Positions 1-9,913 of a stretch of DNA of 64,000 nt are shown here, in pieces; position 1 is the first letter of the stretch, and every line of letters starts with the position of its first letter. The notes beneath the pieces were generated by a model that was not told the DNA's origin, did not search any database, and saw nothing but the letters and a program-made list of their open reading frames with translations. The translations under genes and the position numbers were made by a program. Location of the stretch: the NCBI RefSeq assembly GCF_033100115.1, contig NZ_CP136910.1:1736001-1800000 (forward strand). Direction: 5' to 3'. Source of the stretch: Anaerocolumna sp. AGMB13020 (GTDB lineage Bacteria; Bacillota; Clostridia; Lachnospirales; Lachnospiraceae).

Positions 1-10
1 TCCTCTTCCT

Positions 11-1999
11 TTAGTAGATTTCTCGTTTCATAATATCCGGAATACCAGACTTACGGTAAAAGTAAGAGCAGATAACATCTCTCCATTCCAAGGCGTGATT
101 CTTTTGAAATTCCAGACGTTCCATAACTCTTTTATGTATTTCCTCTGGTACATATCCTGTTAGCTGCTCCCACATAGCGGCCATCTGCTCCGCTTCTTTA
201 GCCCCCTCAAAATGGGTATCATAAATATGCTGTATCAGGGTTTTTCCGCTTTTCAGACAGTAATTGTATTCAATATAATGAAAGAACAGCAGCAGCTCTT
301 CGGGGCAGCTCTCTGCAGTTTCATATAATAATGCATTGGATTCACTGTAGGTCGTTGCATAGCCGGTTCCTTTACTGCTCCTGTCAACTCCCAGACCAAA
401 CCGGTCTGCTCTGTGATAGGTTCCCCAGCGGTCATACTCGTAACCGTCAACGTTTGGACCGAAGTGATGGTTTGGATTGACCATCCAGCCGATACCAAGG
501 GGAGAGGTGTATTTTTCATAGGCGGGCCAGGACATCATCAGGATCTCCAAGATGGTATCCACCACTTTCTTCTCTCCTCCAAAGGTAGCACGTATCCACT
601 CTTCTCCAATCTCCTCGGCAGACAGGTTCCGATCAAAGGCAAGTCTTCCAAAACCATAAAAATTGGCAGCTGCAAGGTCATGTCCTGTCCAGTTACTGTC
701 ATTACCGGTATTGACAACGGTTGTAATACCACAATTTCTGCTGCCAGAGGCTGTTCCTCCAATAATCTCTCCTACGGTGTCTTTCTCACCATAACCAGTA
801 TGATACTCCAGGATTTCCTTAAAAGCTGGTATCAGATAGCACACATGTCTCTGCTGCCCTGTATACTCTTGTGCTATCTGAACCTCCAGCATCTGATTGG
901 TCTGTTCCATTGCACCAAATAAGGAATTTACAGGTTCTCTTACCTGGAAATCCATCGGTCCGTTCTTAATCTGCAGAATTACATTCTCACTAAAACTTCC
1001 GTCTAACGGCTTAAAGTTATCATAGCCAGCTCTGGCCCTGTCGGTCTTTTTATCCCTCCAGTCCTGCATGCAGTTATAAACAAAGCACCGCCATATTATA
1101 AGTCCGCCATAAGGCCTTACCGCAGCCGCAAGCATATTTGCTCCCTCGCTATGGGTTCGCTTATAGGTAAAGGGTCCGGGTCTGCCTTCTGAATCCGCTT
1201 TTATCAGAAAACCGCCAAGGTCCGGTAAGCTGTCATAGACCTTCTGTATTCTGTCCTGCCACCAAGCTTTGACCTCTTCGGATAACGGATCCGCAGTATG
1301 CAATTCTCCAAGCTCCATTGGTGCTGCAAAGTTCAGACTCAGGTATAATTTGATTCCATAGCTCTTAAAAATATCCTGCAGACTTTTCAACTTATCAAAA
1401 TAACGGTCGGTTATCAGCCAGGTTGCTGCTCCCTTGACATTTACATTATTGATTACTACCCCGTTTATTCCGACAGAAGCAGCCAATCTAGCATAGTCTT
1501 TTGTACGGCTGTTAATCAGAATCTCGTTATCCTGAAAGAAAAAGGATTCTCCCGAATATCCTCTTTCTATGCTCCCGTCCATATTATCCCAATGATTTAA
1601 CATACGAAGAGGATTGTCAGGGCTTTTTTCTTCCCTATAACCTGTAAGGTCCGGGTTTTTATGTAATCTTCTCAGAAACGCATAGGTACCGTACAATACA
1701 CCTCTTGATGTACTGCCTTCAATGAGTACGAAGCTGTCTTTTGCGGTTATGCGATATCCTTCCTCTGAAATACCCGCCCCTTTGTTCACCTTAAGAAAAA
1801 TACCTTTGTCACCGGTAACTGTATTATCCTTTGACACTGCAAGCTCACAGCCAAACATGCCTTTTGCAGCCAATTTCAACTCCTCTATAGCACTTAAGAG
1901 AACCGTGTCCTCTTCGGTGTAATAAAGCTGCCCCATATAATTTGGTAATTCTTCTGTCTTACCTCTATGGTAGTTAAGCCAGCCCATTTCGTAATTCAT
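11..1999 (-). CDS. aguA: GH67 alpha-glucuronidase
   Basis: 662 residues, no signal peptide, so cytoplasmic. GH67 enzymes remove (4-O-methyl)glucuronic acid from the non-reducing terminal xylose of imported aldouronic acids. The GH67 landmarks are visible: KADSEGRPGP with general acid E271, and the catalytic pair D350 (in GPMDFQ) and E378 (in IAQEYTG), whose 28-residue spacing matches characterised family members. Length is typical. The start has a GGAAGGAG ribosome site about 5 nt upstream. It lies 80 bp downstream of the GH3 gene on the same strand, with no terminator between, so the two are probably one operon driven from around 4390-4452. The stop codon lies 10 bp inside the window edge. 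Family assignment is firm; substrate is known from the family. Confidence 0.95.
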   Translation of the reverse strand: MNYEMGWLNYHRGKTEELPNYMGQLYYTEEDTVLLSAIEELKLAAKGMFGCELAVSKDNTVTGDKGIFLKVNKGAGISEEGYRITAKDSFVLIEGSTSRGVLYGTYAFLRRLHKNPDLTGYREEKSPDNPLRMLNHWDNMDGSIERGYSGESFFFQDNEILINSRTKDYARLAASVGINGVVINNVNVKGAATWLITDRYFDKLKSLQDIFKSYGIKLYLSLNFAAPMELGELHTADPLSEEVKAWWQDRIQKVYDSLPDLGGFLIKADSEGRPGPFTYKRTHSEGANMLAAAVRPYGGLIIWRCFVYNCMQDWRDKKTDRARAGYDNFKPLDGSFSENVILQIKNGPMDFQVREPVNSLFGAMEQTNQMLEVQIAQEYTGQQRHVCYLIPAFKEILEYHTGYGEKDTVGEIIGGTASGSRNCGITTVVNTGNDSNWTGHDLAAANFYGFGRLAFDRNLSAEEIGEEWIRATFGGEKKVVDTILEILMMSWPAYEKYTSPLGIGWMVNPNHHFGPNVDGYEYDRWGTYHRADRFGLGVDRSSKGTGYATTYSESNALLYETAESCPEELLLFFHYIEYNYCLKSGKTLIQHIYDTHFEGAKEAEQMAAMWEQLTGYVPEEIHKRVMERLEFQKNHALEWRDVICSYFYRKSGIPDIMKREIY

Positions 2000-2079
2000 T
2001 GTGTGCTCCTTCCCTTGCCAACTTGGGTTTCTTCCCTGTCGATTAATCTATCCTTTGAAAACTATTTTACAGGCTGCTC

Positions 2080-4233
2080 TTACCAGGTTATTTCCTTCAC
2101 TGCTTCCAGGCTGACAGCTTTAGGACTTGTTCCGGTCAAAGCAATGCTTCGTGTATCCGGCTGAGAGGTTCCTATGTAGACCGTATACTTTCCGGGTTCC
2201 AGCCGCTTGATACCCTTCTCATCATATAAGGCAAAGGCTTCCGCTGCCAGGTCAAACTGCAGTTCTGCTTTCTCACCGGACTTTAGATGTACCTTTTGAA
2301 AAGCCTTCAACTGGGCATTGGGAGTACCTGCTCTCTCGGCCTTTATATATAATTGTACCGTTTCACCACCATCGTATTCTCCCGTATTGGTTAAGCTCAC
2401 AGATATTTTCACACCTTTATCCGTAATGTTTAAGGTATCTGCCGCCACAGCAGCAATGGAGAAGTTCGTATAGGAAAGTCCGTAACCAAAGGGATATAAG
2501 GCCTCCTGCTTCATATATCTATAGGTACGGTTATTCATTGCATAATCCGTAAATTCCGGAAGCTCTTCTGAAGTTTTGTAGAAAGTTACAGGGAGCTTTC
2601 CTTCCGGTGAATACTCACCAAAAATTGCTTCTGCTATTGCTTTTCCTCCCCTTGCACCAGGATACCAGCCTTGAAGAACTGCCGCAGCATGTTTATCTGC
2701 CCAGCTTACAGCTAGAGCACTTCCACTGAGCAGTACAAGGATTACCGGTTTACCGCTATTGTAAATGGTTTCAAGAATTTCCTGCTGTAAGCCTGGAAGG
2801 TTTAAATCAGGCTTATCACCGCTGGCGAACTGATTTCCGGTATCGCCTTCTTCCCCTTCCAGTTCTGCATCAAGTCCGAGGCAGGCAATTACCACATCAC
2901 TTTCCCTGCACACTCCCTTAACCTCTGCAAGTCTGTCATTCGCCATACCAAGCTTACTCTTTCTGTCCTCATACAGGTGACAGCCCTCAGAATAGTATAC
3001 TCTTACCTCATCTTTCAGATAATCCTGTAAGCCTTCCAATACGGTAATATATCTGGAAGCTGTTCCCTCATAATTTCCTACCAGTGCTTTACGGCTGTTT
3101 GCATTCGGCCCAATGACACCGATGGTTTTTATATCAGACTTCTTAAGAGGCAGGACATGATTCTCATTCTTAAGTAATACGAGACACTCCTTCGCTGCTT
3201 TCTCATTAAGCGCCTTCATCTCTGCAGAGTCTACCTGTTGGTAGGTAATATCCCTATAGGGCATTTTATCTTTTTCTTCCATTAATCCTAGTTTTATTCT
3301 GGTTGTAAACAGTCTGGTAACCGCCTGATCAATTTCCTCCTCGCTTACCAGGCCTTTTTCCACTGCCTGGAGCAGATGCACGAACATATTACCGCAATTC
3401 AAATCACACCCTTGCCTTACAGCCAGTGCTACAGATTCCACCGGTCCGGAAGTAACTTTATGATTCTCATGGAAATCTTTGATAGCCCAGCAGTCAGAAA
3501 CCACATGACCTTCAAACCCCCATTTCTCTCTTAATATTTTCTTTAACAAATGTTCACTGCCGCAGCAGGGTTCTCCATTGGTCCGGTTATAAGCCCCCAT
3601 AACTGCTTCCACACCGGCTTCTTTCACACAGGCTTCAAAGGCAGGAAGATAAGTTTCGTACAGGTCCTTCTCAGAAACTGTTGCATTAAATTCATGTCTC
3701 AGAGATTCGGGACCTGAATGTACCGCAAAATGTTTGGCACAGGCAGCAGTCTTTAGGAAATTTTCATCCTCCCCCTGAAGTCCGTTTATAAACCGAACAC
3801 CAAGTCTTGATGTAAGATGGGGATCTTCTCCAAATGTTTCATGGCCTCTGCCCCATCTGGGATCACGGAAGATGTTAACATTCGGTGACCAAAAGGTGAG
3901 ACCTTTATAAATATCCGTATCCTGAAACTCCTGTTGCATGGCAAATTTACCTCTGGCTTCCGTGGATACAGCATCCGCTATCTCTTCTAGCAGTTCTTCA
4001 TCAAAGGTTGCTGCAAGACCGATTGCCTGAGGAAAAACTGTTGCCACACCGGCTCTGGCAACACCGTGAAGTCCTTCATTCCACCAATTGTATGCCTTAA
4101 TATCAAGTCTTTCAATAGCAGGAGCAGAATGCAGCATCTGAAATACCTTCTCCTCCAATGTCATTCTGCCTACAAGTTCTTTTGCCCTTTTTCTATATTC
4201 TTCTGTTTTTTCTCTGTTCTTACTTACTTTCAT
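2080..4233 (-). CDS. GH3 beta-xylosidase / beta-glucosidase
   Basis: 717 residues from the chosen ATG, which follows a GGAGG ribosome site; an in-frame extension upstream to 4326 has no such site and is poor protein. Cytoplasmic. N-terminal GH3 barrel with the nucleophile Asp near residue 247 (VVSDCW), KHF and RDPRWGR substrate-binding motifs, then the GH3 C-terminal alpha/beta domain and a fibronectin-III-like domain over the last 100 residues. The WWNEGLHG and RDPRWGRGHETFGEDP signatures are those of xylan 1,4-beta-xylosidases in clostridia. It is the promoter-proximal gene of an operon with the GH67 gene, which fits removal of xylose after glucuronate is taken off. Beta-glucosidase or arabinofuranosidase side activity cannot be excluded. 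Confidence 0.9.
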   Translation of the reverse strand: MKVSKNREKTEEYRKRAKELVGRMTLEEKVFQMLHSAPAIERLDIKAYNWWNEGLHGVARAGVATVFPQAIGLAATFDEELLEEIADAVSTEARGKFAMQQEFQDTDIYKGLTFWSPNVNIFRDPRWGRGHETFGEDPHLTSRLGVRFINGLQGEDENFLKTAACAKHFAVHSGPESLRHEFNATVSEKDLYETYLPAFEACVKEAGVEAVMGAYNRTNGEPCCGSEHLLKKILREKWGFEGHVVSDCWAIKDFHENHKVTSGPVESVALAVRQGCDLNCGNMFVHLLQAVEKGLVSEEEIDQAVTRLFTTRIKLGLMEEKDKMPYRDITYQQVDSAEMKALNEKAAKECLVLLKNENHVLPLKKSDIKTIGVIGPNANSRKALVGNYEGTASRYITVLEGLQDYLKDEVRVYYSEGCHLYEDRKSKLGMANDRLAEVKGVCRESDVVIACLGLDAELEGEEGDTGNQFASGDKPDLNLPGLQQEILETIYNSGKPVILVLLSGSALAVSWADKHAAAVLQGWYPGARGGKAIAEAIFGEYSPEGKLPVTFYKTSEELPEFTDYAMNNRTYRYMKQEALYPFGYGLSYTNFSIAAVAADTLNITDKGVKISVSLTNTGEYDGGETVQLYIKAERAGTPNAQLKAFQKVHLKSGEKAELQFDLAAEAFALYDEKGIKRLEPGKYTVYIGTSQPDTRSIALTGTSPKAVSLEAVKEITW

Positions 4234-4389
4234 ATTTCCTCCGTTTCCGCATATGATGCAAGGGTATATCTGAATCAAAGGGACCGCCCTGACACGTAGC
4301 ACAGTACAAGCACCATTCAGACACACCTTAAGATTCCATTAAAGCACTTATGGTTACTTTGATGCCTGGATACCCTATGGTATAGTACA

Positions 4390-4452
4390 ATTATAATTAT
4401 CTGTCTGTATTCCCGCTTATTATATATTGCGAAAAACCAAGCATTTATTGCG
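4390..4452 (-). promoter_or_regulatory. Probable activated promoter of the GH3-GH67 operon with two direct half-sites
   Basis: Read on the minus strand there is a TATAAT box at 4390-4395 without a good -35. Upstream of it two copies of ATWTATTGCG (plus-strand sense) lie at 4422-4431 and 4443-4452, spaced 21 bp start to start, i.e. two helical turns, as for AraC-family activator sites. The same TTTATTGCGTWA core recurs at 42617 and 46637. Inferred operator. The rest of the gap 4234-4571 holds only a terminator. Confidence 0.5.
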
Positions 4453-4512
4453 TTATTTCGTTTTTGTTGAGATATATTTACAAAAAATAAGAGATGGAAA
4501 AGGATAAGAAAA

Positions 4513-4556
4513 GATGGGTTTGCGAATAGATTTTTTATCTATTCCGCAAACCCATC
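4513..4556 (-). terminator. Rho-independent terminator of the exporter operon
   Basis: Stem of about 19 bp (left arm 4513-4531, right arm ending 4556, one bulged C) just past the stop of the ABC gene at 4572; on the minus strand it is followed by a T-rich run. Confidence 0.8.
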
Positions 4557-4571
4557 TCTATGTAAGTCAAT

Positions 4572-6773
4572 TTATGATTTTTGCCCCTGAAGACTCTGCA
4601 TCTGCAGCTGTGCTGTGACCAGGTTGTAATAAATCCCTTGTTGTTCCATTAATTCATTATGACTTCCTGTCTCTGCTATACTGTGTCCGTCTATCACTAT
4701 CAGTCTGTCCGCCCTTCTAAGCGTCGACAGACGATGAGCGATTGCCAGGGTGGTTCGTCCTGCTGATAGTCTTTCTAAGGCTTTCTGTATCAGATATTCG
4801 CTTTCCGTATCAAGACTGGAGGTTGCTTCATCCAGTATCAATATTCCCGGATTGTTTAAGATTGCTCTTGCAATTGCAATTCTCTGCCGTTCTCCGCCGG
4901 AAAGGTTATATCCATGTTCTCCCACATAGGTATTATAGCCGTCAGGTGTCTTGCAGATGAAATCATGGGCATTGGCAGCCTTAGCCGCTTGTATGATTTC
5001 TTCCATGGATGCCTCCGGCTTGGCAAAGCGTATATTATTCAGTATGGAGCCTGAGAAGAGAAAAGTCTCCTGCAGAACAACTCCAAGCTGGGAATGATAA
5101 TGCTCCAGATCCAATTCCTTTATGTTACGGCCGTCTATAAGGATATCTCCGTCATCCGCTTCATAAAGGTGCATAATCAGGTTTATCATCGTAGACTTGC
5201 CAGTGCCGGAGGCACCTACCAGTCCTATATATTCCCCCTTCTTAATATGAAGGTCTATGTTTTTAAGTACCGGCTCATAGGATTTATAGCCAAAGCTGAC
5301 ATTTTTAAATTCTATCTCCCCGGATATACTATGCTGTACAGCATCTGATTTGTTAAGAATCAGCGGTTCTTCATCCAGTACATCATAAATTCGTTCAAGA
5401 CTGGTAACCATTTCCGTAATCATTCTTGGAAGATGGGTCATCCAGCCTAAGGGACCATACAGTATCCAGGCATAGGCATTAAACTGCATCAGGGTTCCCA
5501 CTGTCATGTTACCATCTAATACCTTTATCCCTCCAAAATACAGTACAAAATAAATTCCCATGCTCATAATAAATGTCAGTACCGGGTAAAGGCTGGCCCA
5601 AAATACTTCATTTCTGCTCTGAACTGCTGCATATTCCTCCGTCAGATGGTTAAATTTCTCAGATTCCTCCTTTTCCTTTCCGAAGGATTTCACCACACGA
5701 ATTCCCGATATTACATCCTGAAGGGAGCTGTTAAGTTTATCACTCTTCACCCACTGGAGGTGGAATCTTCTGTGTATATTCTTTCGAAAAGCTCCTGATA
5801 TAAAATAGACAAGGGGCAGAAAGACAACCGAAACCAAAGTCATCTTCACATCCAGTGCCAACATGATGCCGATGGCTCCCGTCATGGTTATCAGGCAGGA
5901 AAACATATGTCCAAAGCATTCCTGCATAAAGCGTTGTATCTTTCTGGTATCCTGTGCAACCCGGTTCATTAATTCTCCTGGTCTTTTATCCAGAATAAAG
6001 GAAAGGGTAAGCTCCTGTATCTTCTCATACATTCTTGCCCTGATATCCATACTGATTCTGGCACCCAGGTATACAAACCACCAGTTCTTTACGACCTGGA
6101 CCAATATCTGAACCACCGTAAAGAAAAGCATGATTGAAAAGAAGGACAGGATATCTTTCGAGGTTCCATTTTTGGTAACCAATATATTATCTATAAAGGG
6201 TTTCTGAAATTGCGGTATGTATAAGCTTAAGGCAGAAGATATGATAGCAACCAATGCCATGAAAACCAGCTGGAGCTTATAATACTTAATCAATCCCCAG
6301 AACTTTCCTGCCGTAACCTGTTTTCCGTCACAGTTTGGGCATATCCTGGTACCGGGTAAGGCTCTCCCGCACTTCAGACAGGTTTTTTCCCTTTCATTAC
6401 TTCTTATTTCCTTATCATTATGCTCCAGCAACCTCTCAATTCCTTTTGCTGCCAGGGATATTCTGACCATATGATGCATGGTAAAGCGTGCAAGATATTT
6501 CTCATAATCCTCTGCATATTCCTTGACTACCAGCAGTCCGTTGTTCACCATAGGCTCACATTTGATTTTCTCAAGGGCTGCAAGCTTATTCTGGTAGGTT
6601 ATCTCCGTTCCCTTGATAATAAAAAGCCTCAGATTTGTTACAATGATATACCCATCCTCTGTCAATCTTCCACTCTCATCAATGTCATAGGGTACACTAT
6701 ATTTTATTTCTTCACCGGCCTTTAGCTGCAAGACTTCCTTTACCTTACCGGTTAACCGAAAGTTTAACTCCAT
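4572..6773 (-). CDS. ABC exporter half-transporter with PH-like and zinc-ribbon N-terminus
   Basis: 733 residues. The first 120 residues look like a bacterial PH-type fold and are followed by a zinc ribbon (C132, C135, C145, C148). Six membrane helices span about 165-440, then a nucleotide-binding domain with Walker A at 520-528, LSGGERQ at 624, Walker B ILILDE at 644-649 and the switch His near 680. This is an exporter (type IV ABC) half-transporter, probably pairing with the product of 7418-9913, since the two share the same unusual N-terminal layout. It is the last gene of a three-gene operon, 25 bp after the DUF1854 gene. Substrate unknown. The start is ATG with GAGGT upstream. Confidence 0.85.
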   Translation of the reverse strand: MELNFRLTGKVKEVLQLKAGEEIKYSVPYDIDESGRLTEDGYIIVTNLRLFIIKGTEITYQNKLAALEKIKCEPMVNNGLLVVKEYAEDYEKYLARFTMHHMVRISLAAKGIERLLEHNDKEIRSNEREKTCLKCGRALPGTRICPNCDGKQVTAGKFWGLIKYYKLQLVFMALVAIISSALSLYIPQFQKPFIDNILVTKNGTSKDILSFFSIMLFFTVVQILVQVVKNWWFVYLGARISMDIRARMYEKIQELTLSFILDKRPGELMNRVAQDTRKIQRFMQECFGHMFSCLITMTGAIGIMLALDVKMTLVSVVFLPLVYFISGAFRKNIHRRFHLQWVKSDKLNSSLQDVISGIRVVKSFGKEKEESEKFNHLTEEYAAVQSRNEVFWASLYPVLTFIMSMGIYFVLYFGGIKVLDGNMTVGTLMQFNAYAWILYGPLGWMTHLPRMITEMVTSLERIYDVLDEEPLILNKSDAVQHSISGEIEFKNVSFGYKSYEPVLKNIDLHIKKGEYIGLVGASGTGKSTMINLIMHLYEADDGDILIDGRNIKELDLEHYHSQLGVVLQETFLFSGSILNNIRFAKPEASMEEIIQAAKAANAHDFICKTPDGYNTYVGEHGYNLSGGERQRIAIARAILNNPGILILDEATSSLDTESEYLIQKALERLSAGRTTLAIAHRLSTLRRADRLIVIDGHSIAETGSHNELMEQQGIYYNLVTAQLQMQSLQGQKS

Positions 6774-6798
6774 AAGATTTACCTCATTTCTGCCTGCC

Positions 6799-7377
6799 TT
6801 ATAAAAACAGATCCAGTTTCTTTAACTCCTTCGCAGACAGTCTTCCTGTATCCGGTATTTCGAAACGGTTACCATCCAGATCCGTTATTATCAATCTGGT
6901 ATCTGTCAGATGTACTACGGACCCGCCACCCATATGTATGGTAAAACGGCACTGTCCCTGATTGGTAACAACATCAAAATATGCAAATCCGTATTCATCC
7001 CTGATGTTGTTGATCTTCTCTATCATGGGGGTAAAATATCGCAGACGCAGCTGACTCATCAGCAGCTCTCTGGTCTGCTCGGACACATCTTTATTCAGAT
7101 CCTTTATTATACCGATTTCCTTTGCCTTTTCATCGGGTTCCCTGATAGAAATGTAGCTGGTGTTATGTGTTAATGGGAAGGTATAATATACCTGTATCCT
7201 ATGATAGAATTCCTCCCCCATCCTTAAAGAAACAAAACCTCCTTCTGTCGGTGCAAATTCTGCATTTTCCTCTGTGATAAAGCACAGCTTCATCATAGCT
7301 TCTGCTTCCTTCTCCATCACCTCCAGATCAAATTCATCCGATATATGGTTATTTATGTTCTCATCCTGTTTCTTCAC
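6799..7377 (-). CDS. DUF1854 family protein
   Basis: 192 residues, soluble, GTG start with a GGAGGT ribosome site. The second half shows the DUF1854 pattern: a predicted beta-rich segment ending in TDTRLIITDLDGNRFEIPD and then RLSAKELKKLDLFL, which matches the family's closing DxxGxxxxIPD and LxxxSxxxLexfL signature as I remember it. DUF1854 domains are known beside, or fused to, ABC exporters; their biochemical role is not established. The gene sits between two half-exporters with short gaps (40 and 25 bp), so it is very likely a cytoplasmic partner of that transporter. Confidence 0.75.
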   Translation of the reverse strand: MKKQDENINNHISDEFDLEVMEKEAEAMMKLCFITEENAEFAPTEGGFVSLRMGEEFYHRIQVYYTFPLTHNTSYISIREPDEKAKEIGIIKDLNKDVSEQTRELLMSQLRLRYFTPMIEKINNIRDEYGFAYFDVVTNQGQCRFTIHMGGGSVVHLTDTRLIITDLDGNRFEIPDTGRLSAKELKKLDLFL

Positions 7378-7417
7378 AAATATTACCTCCTGCCTCTTAC
7401 TCTGTCTGATTCAAGTT

Positions 7418-9913
7418 CTATACTCCCTTTAAAGCCAGAGCTTTGGTCTGTAGCTCCTTTAATTTATAATAGGTACCCTTTTTTGCAACAAGCTCTGTAT
7501 GAGTACCTTCTTCCGTTACTTCTCCGTTATCAATCACCACCAGCTGGTTTGCATCTCTTAAAGTCGATAGCCTGTGTGCTATGGATATTGTGGTTCTGCC
7601 CAATACCAGATACTGAATGGATGCCTGGATGGCTTTCTCTGTCTCCGTATCCACAGAGGCCGTTGCCTCATCCAGAATAAGTATCTTGGGATTGGTAAGT
7701 ATCGCTCTTGCTATGGAGATTCTCTGTCTTTCCCCGCCTGAAAGCTCTCTTCCCGAAGAACCGATAATGGTATCATAGCCGTCCGGCATCTTACAGATAA
7801 AGTCATGGGCACTTGCCAGCACTGCTGCATTAATGATGTCTTCTACGGAAGCGGAAGCATTTCCGTAAGCGATATTTTCAGCCACACTGCCCATAAAGAT
7901 ATATGTTTCCTGCGATACCATGGCTACATTCTGTCGGAGATCCTTAAAAGCTATATCCTTAATATTTATACCATCCAGAAAAATCTCCCCTTCTACAGGG
8001 TCATACAGCCTCGAGATAAGATTTACCAGTGTGGATTTGCCTGCACCGGACCTGCCTACAATTCCCAGCATCTTACCAGATTCTATTTTTAGATTTATGT
8101 TTTTAAGAACGGGCTTATTGGGTTCATAACCAAATGTCACATTCCTGAGTTCGATATCTCCTTTGATATCAGTAAGTGCTACCGGGTCTGCCTTTTCCGT
8201 AATATCTGGCACGGCATCGATAATCTCAAACATACGCTGGGCACTGTTCATACTCTCCGTAAACCACCGGAAAGCATAAGACATAAAATCCAGGGGACCG
8301 TTTAACTGCTGGACATAACCTGCAAAGGTCACCAGCAGACCAAAATACAGATTTGGTTCCTTGATCAGCAGATAGGAGCCAAGTCCCCATACCAGCAGGG
8401 ATGCAATATTTTCAAAAGTACAATATAGTGCGAAGAACTTATTGTCAAACCCCACCAGGGACAATTCCGCATTGCGGACTTTCCCGTTACTCTTTTCAAA
8501 CCTTGTGATTTCACTTTGCTGTTGTCCAAAGGCCTTCACCACCCTTGCACCGGTAAGATTATCATTCAGACAGGCATTCATGCTTCTTTCTGCCCGGTGG
8601 CGTTTTCCATAGAACTGCCAGAGCCTTGGAAGCAGACGAAAGCTTATGGTAAAGATAACCGGAACAAAGATTAAGGCTGTTATGGCCAGTTTCCAATTCA
8701 GACAGAACATAACAACAGACGTGGCAATCAACGTCAGAATATTAACAAACAGATACGGAAGTCCGTCAATATAAAAGCCCGTTACCCTTTCCGCATCACT
8801 AAGTACCCTGGTCATAAGACTTCCCGTTTGTCTGCTGTTATAAAAGCTCACCGACAGCTTTCCCATGGAATCAAATACCTGGGTCTTCATGCCTTTTACT
8901 ACCTGAGGTACGATTTTTGCAGTGAGGACACCTTGCAGGATACCAACTGCCTGCAAAGTAATCTTCGTCAGCAGCATGACAAGGGCTACCAGTATCAAGG
9001 CAGTTGTATATTTCATAGCCGGATGCCCAAGAAACTGAAGAAAAGCACTGTCTCTTGCCAGAACCTTATCATAAAGAATTGTTCCGCTTAGATAAGGCCA
9101 GACCAGATTCAGTCCGGCGGTTATGATATAACAGAATATCATTAATATCATTGGCAGTATATATGGCTTAAAGTAGGCAAGGGAACGGATAAACACAGAA
9201 TGCTTATCCATACAGCCGGGGCATATTTTCCGCTCACTGTCAGGATACATCCTGCCGCATTTTGGACAGTACTCATCCTTTTCCTCCAGTTTTAAGTCTT
9301 CTTCCGAGAGTTCACCCTTTTCCTTGAACACAGAAAAAAGCTTAACAAAATGCATTACCTCAGCCATTCTTAAATTGGTAAAGGCCGCAATTTTAAGCTC
9401 CCTGCTCATTTCAGTTTGGTTCTGTGCCGTGTTTGTTTCTGTAATCGTTTCCGCAATTGTTTCTGTTCTTGTTTCTGTGTTTGCTTCTGTGACTGTTTCT
9501 GTTCTTGTTTCTGTTATTGCTTCTGTAATTGTTGACGATTTACTTTTTTCGTTCCCAGATGCTTCCTTTTTTTGTTCTCCCTGATTGCCAGTACAGAGAA
9601 TCCCTCCGCTGACATTCCGAAGAACCTGAAGACTTTCAATGTCCTTAAGCGGCAGCTTTTCCAGTGTATATTTATCCTCACTGCGTAAGAACCTTTCACT
9701 TTTCAGACCCGAACCTTTGAAATGAAATATTTCCTTATCAGTCCGTTCTGTAAGAATACAGATTAGCTCTGTCTTTGTAAGTATAACAAGACCTCTGGCA
9801 AATTCTCCTGTTAAAGTCATATCCGTCTGGGTATATGCAAGGATTTCATCCTTAACTGAGTTTTCCTTCAGACATTTAAGGATATCCCTCTGAAAATCTT
9901 TTATCCTCTCCAC
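7418..9913 (-). CDS. ABC exporter half-transporter with PH-like domain, Thr-Glu repeat insert and zinc ribbon
   Basis: 831 residues, GTG start with AGAGGTGAT upstream. The N-terminal PH-like region (about 1-195) is interrupted by a low-complexity Thr/Glu insert at about 129-163 made of four-residue units (ITET, RTET, VTEA, NTET). A zinc ribbon follows (C216, C219, C231, C234), then six membrane helices, and a nucleotide-binding domain with Walker A 620-628, LSGGERQ near 724, Walker B 744-749 and switch His near 780. It is the first gene of the three-gene exporter operon; both NBDs look catalytically complete. Cargo unknown. Confidence 0.85.
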   Translation of the reverse strand: MERIKDFQRDILKCLKENSVKDEILAYTQTDMTLTGEFARGLVILTKTELICILTERTDKEIFHFKGSGLKSERFLRSEDKYTLEKLPLKDIESLQVLRNVSGGILCTGNQGEQKKEASGNEKSKSSTITEAITETRTETVTEANTETRTETIAETITETNTAQNQTEMSRELKIAAFTNLRMAEVMHFVKLFSVFKEKGELSEEDLKLEEKDEYCPKCGRMYPDSERKICPGCMDKHSVFIRSLAYFKPYILPMILMIFCYIITAGLNLVWPYLSGTILYDKVLARDSAFLQFLGHPAMKYTTALILVALVMLLTKITLQAVGILQGVLTAKIVPQVVKGMKTQVFDSMGKLSVSFYNSRQTGSLMTRVLSDAERVTGFYIDGLPYLFVNILTLIATSVVMFCLNWKLAITALIFVPVIFTISFRLLPRLWQFYGKRHRAERSMNACLNDNLTGARVVKAFGQQQSEITRFEKSNGKVRNAELSLVGFDNKFFALYCTFENIASLLVWGLGSYLLIKEPNLYFGLLVTFAGYVQQLNGPLDFMSYAFRWFTESMNSAQRMFEIIDAVPDITEKADPVALTDIKGDIELRNVTFGYEPNKPVLKNINLKIESGKMLGIVGRSGAGKSTLVNLISRLYDPVEGEIFLDGINIKDIAFKDLRQNVAMVSQETYIFMGSVAENIAYGNASASVEDIINAAVLASAHDFICKMPDGYDTIIGSSGRELSGGERQRISIARAILTNPKILILDEATASVDTETEKAIQASIQYLVLGRTTISIAHRLSTLRDANQLVVIDNGEVTEEGTHTELVAKKGTYYKLKELQTKALALKGV
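9431..9530 (-). repeat. 12-bp coding microrepeat (Thr-Glu units)
   Basis: About eight imperfect 12-bp units of the type GTTTCTGTTCTT (plus-strand sense), each encoding one four-residue xTEx unit in the exporter gene. It lies inside the PH-like domain, probably a surface loop. Such runs can change length by slippage in whole units, in frame. Confidence 0.8.

Noticed and set aside
413..922. 169-codon plus-strand opening inside the GH67 gene
   Set aside because: It overlaps a complete GH67 gene on the other strand, has no ribosome site, and its composition is that of an antisense shadow.
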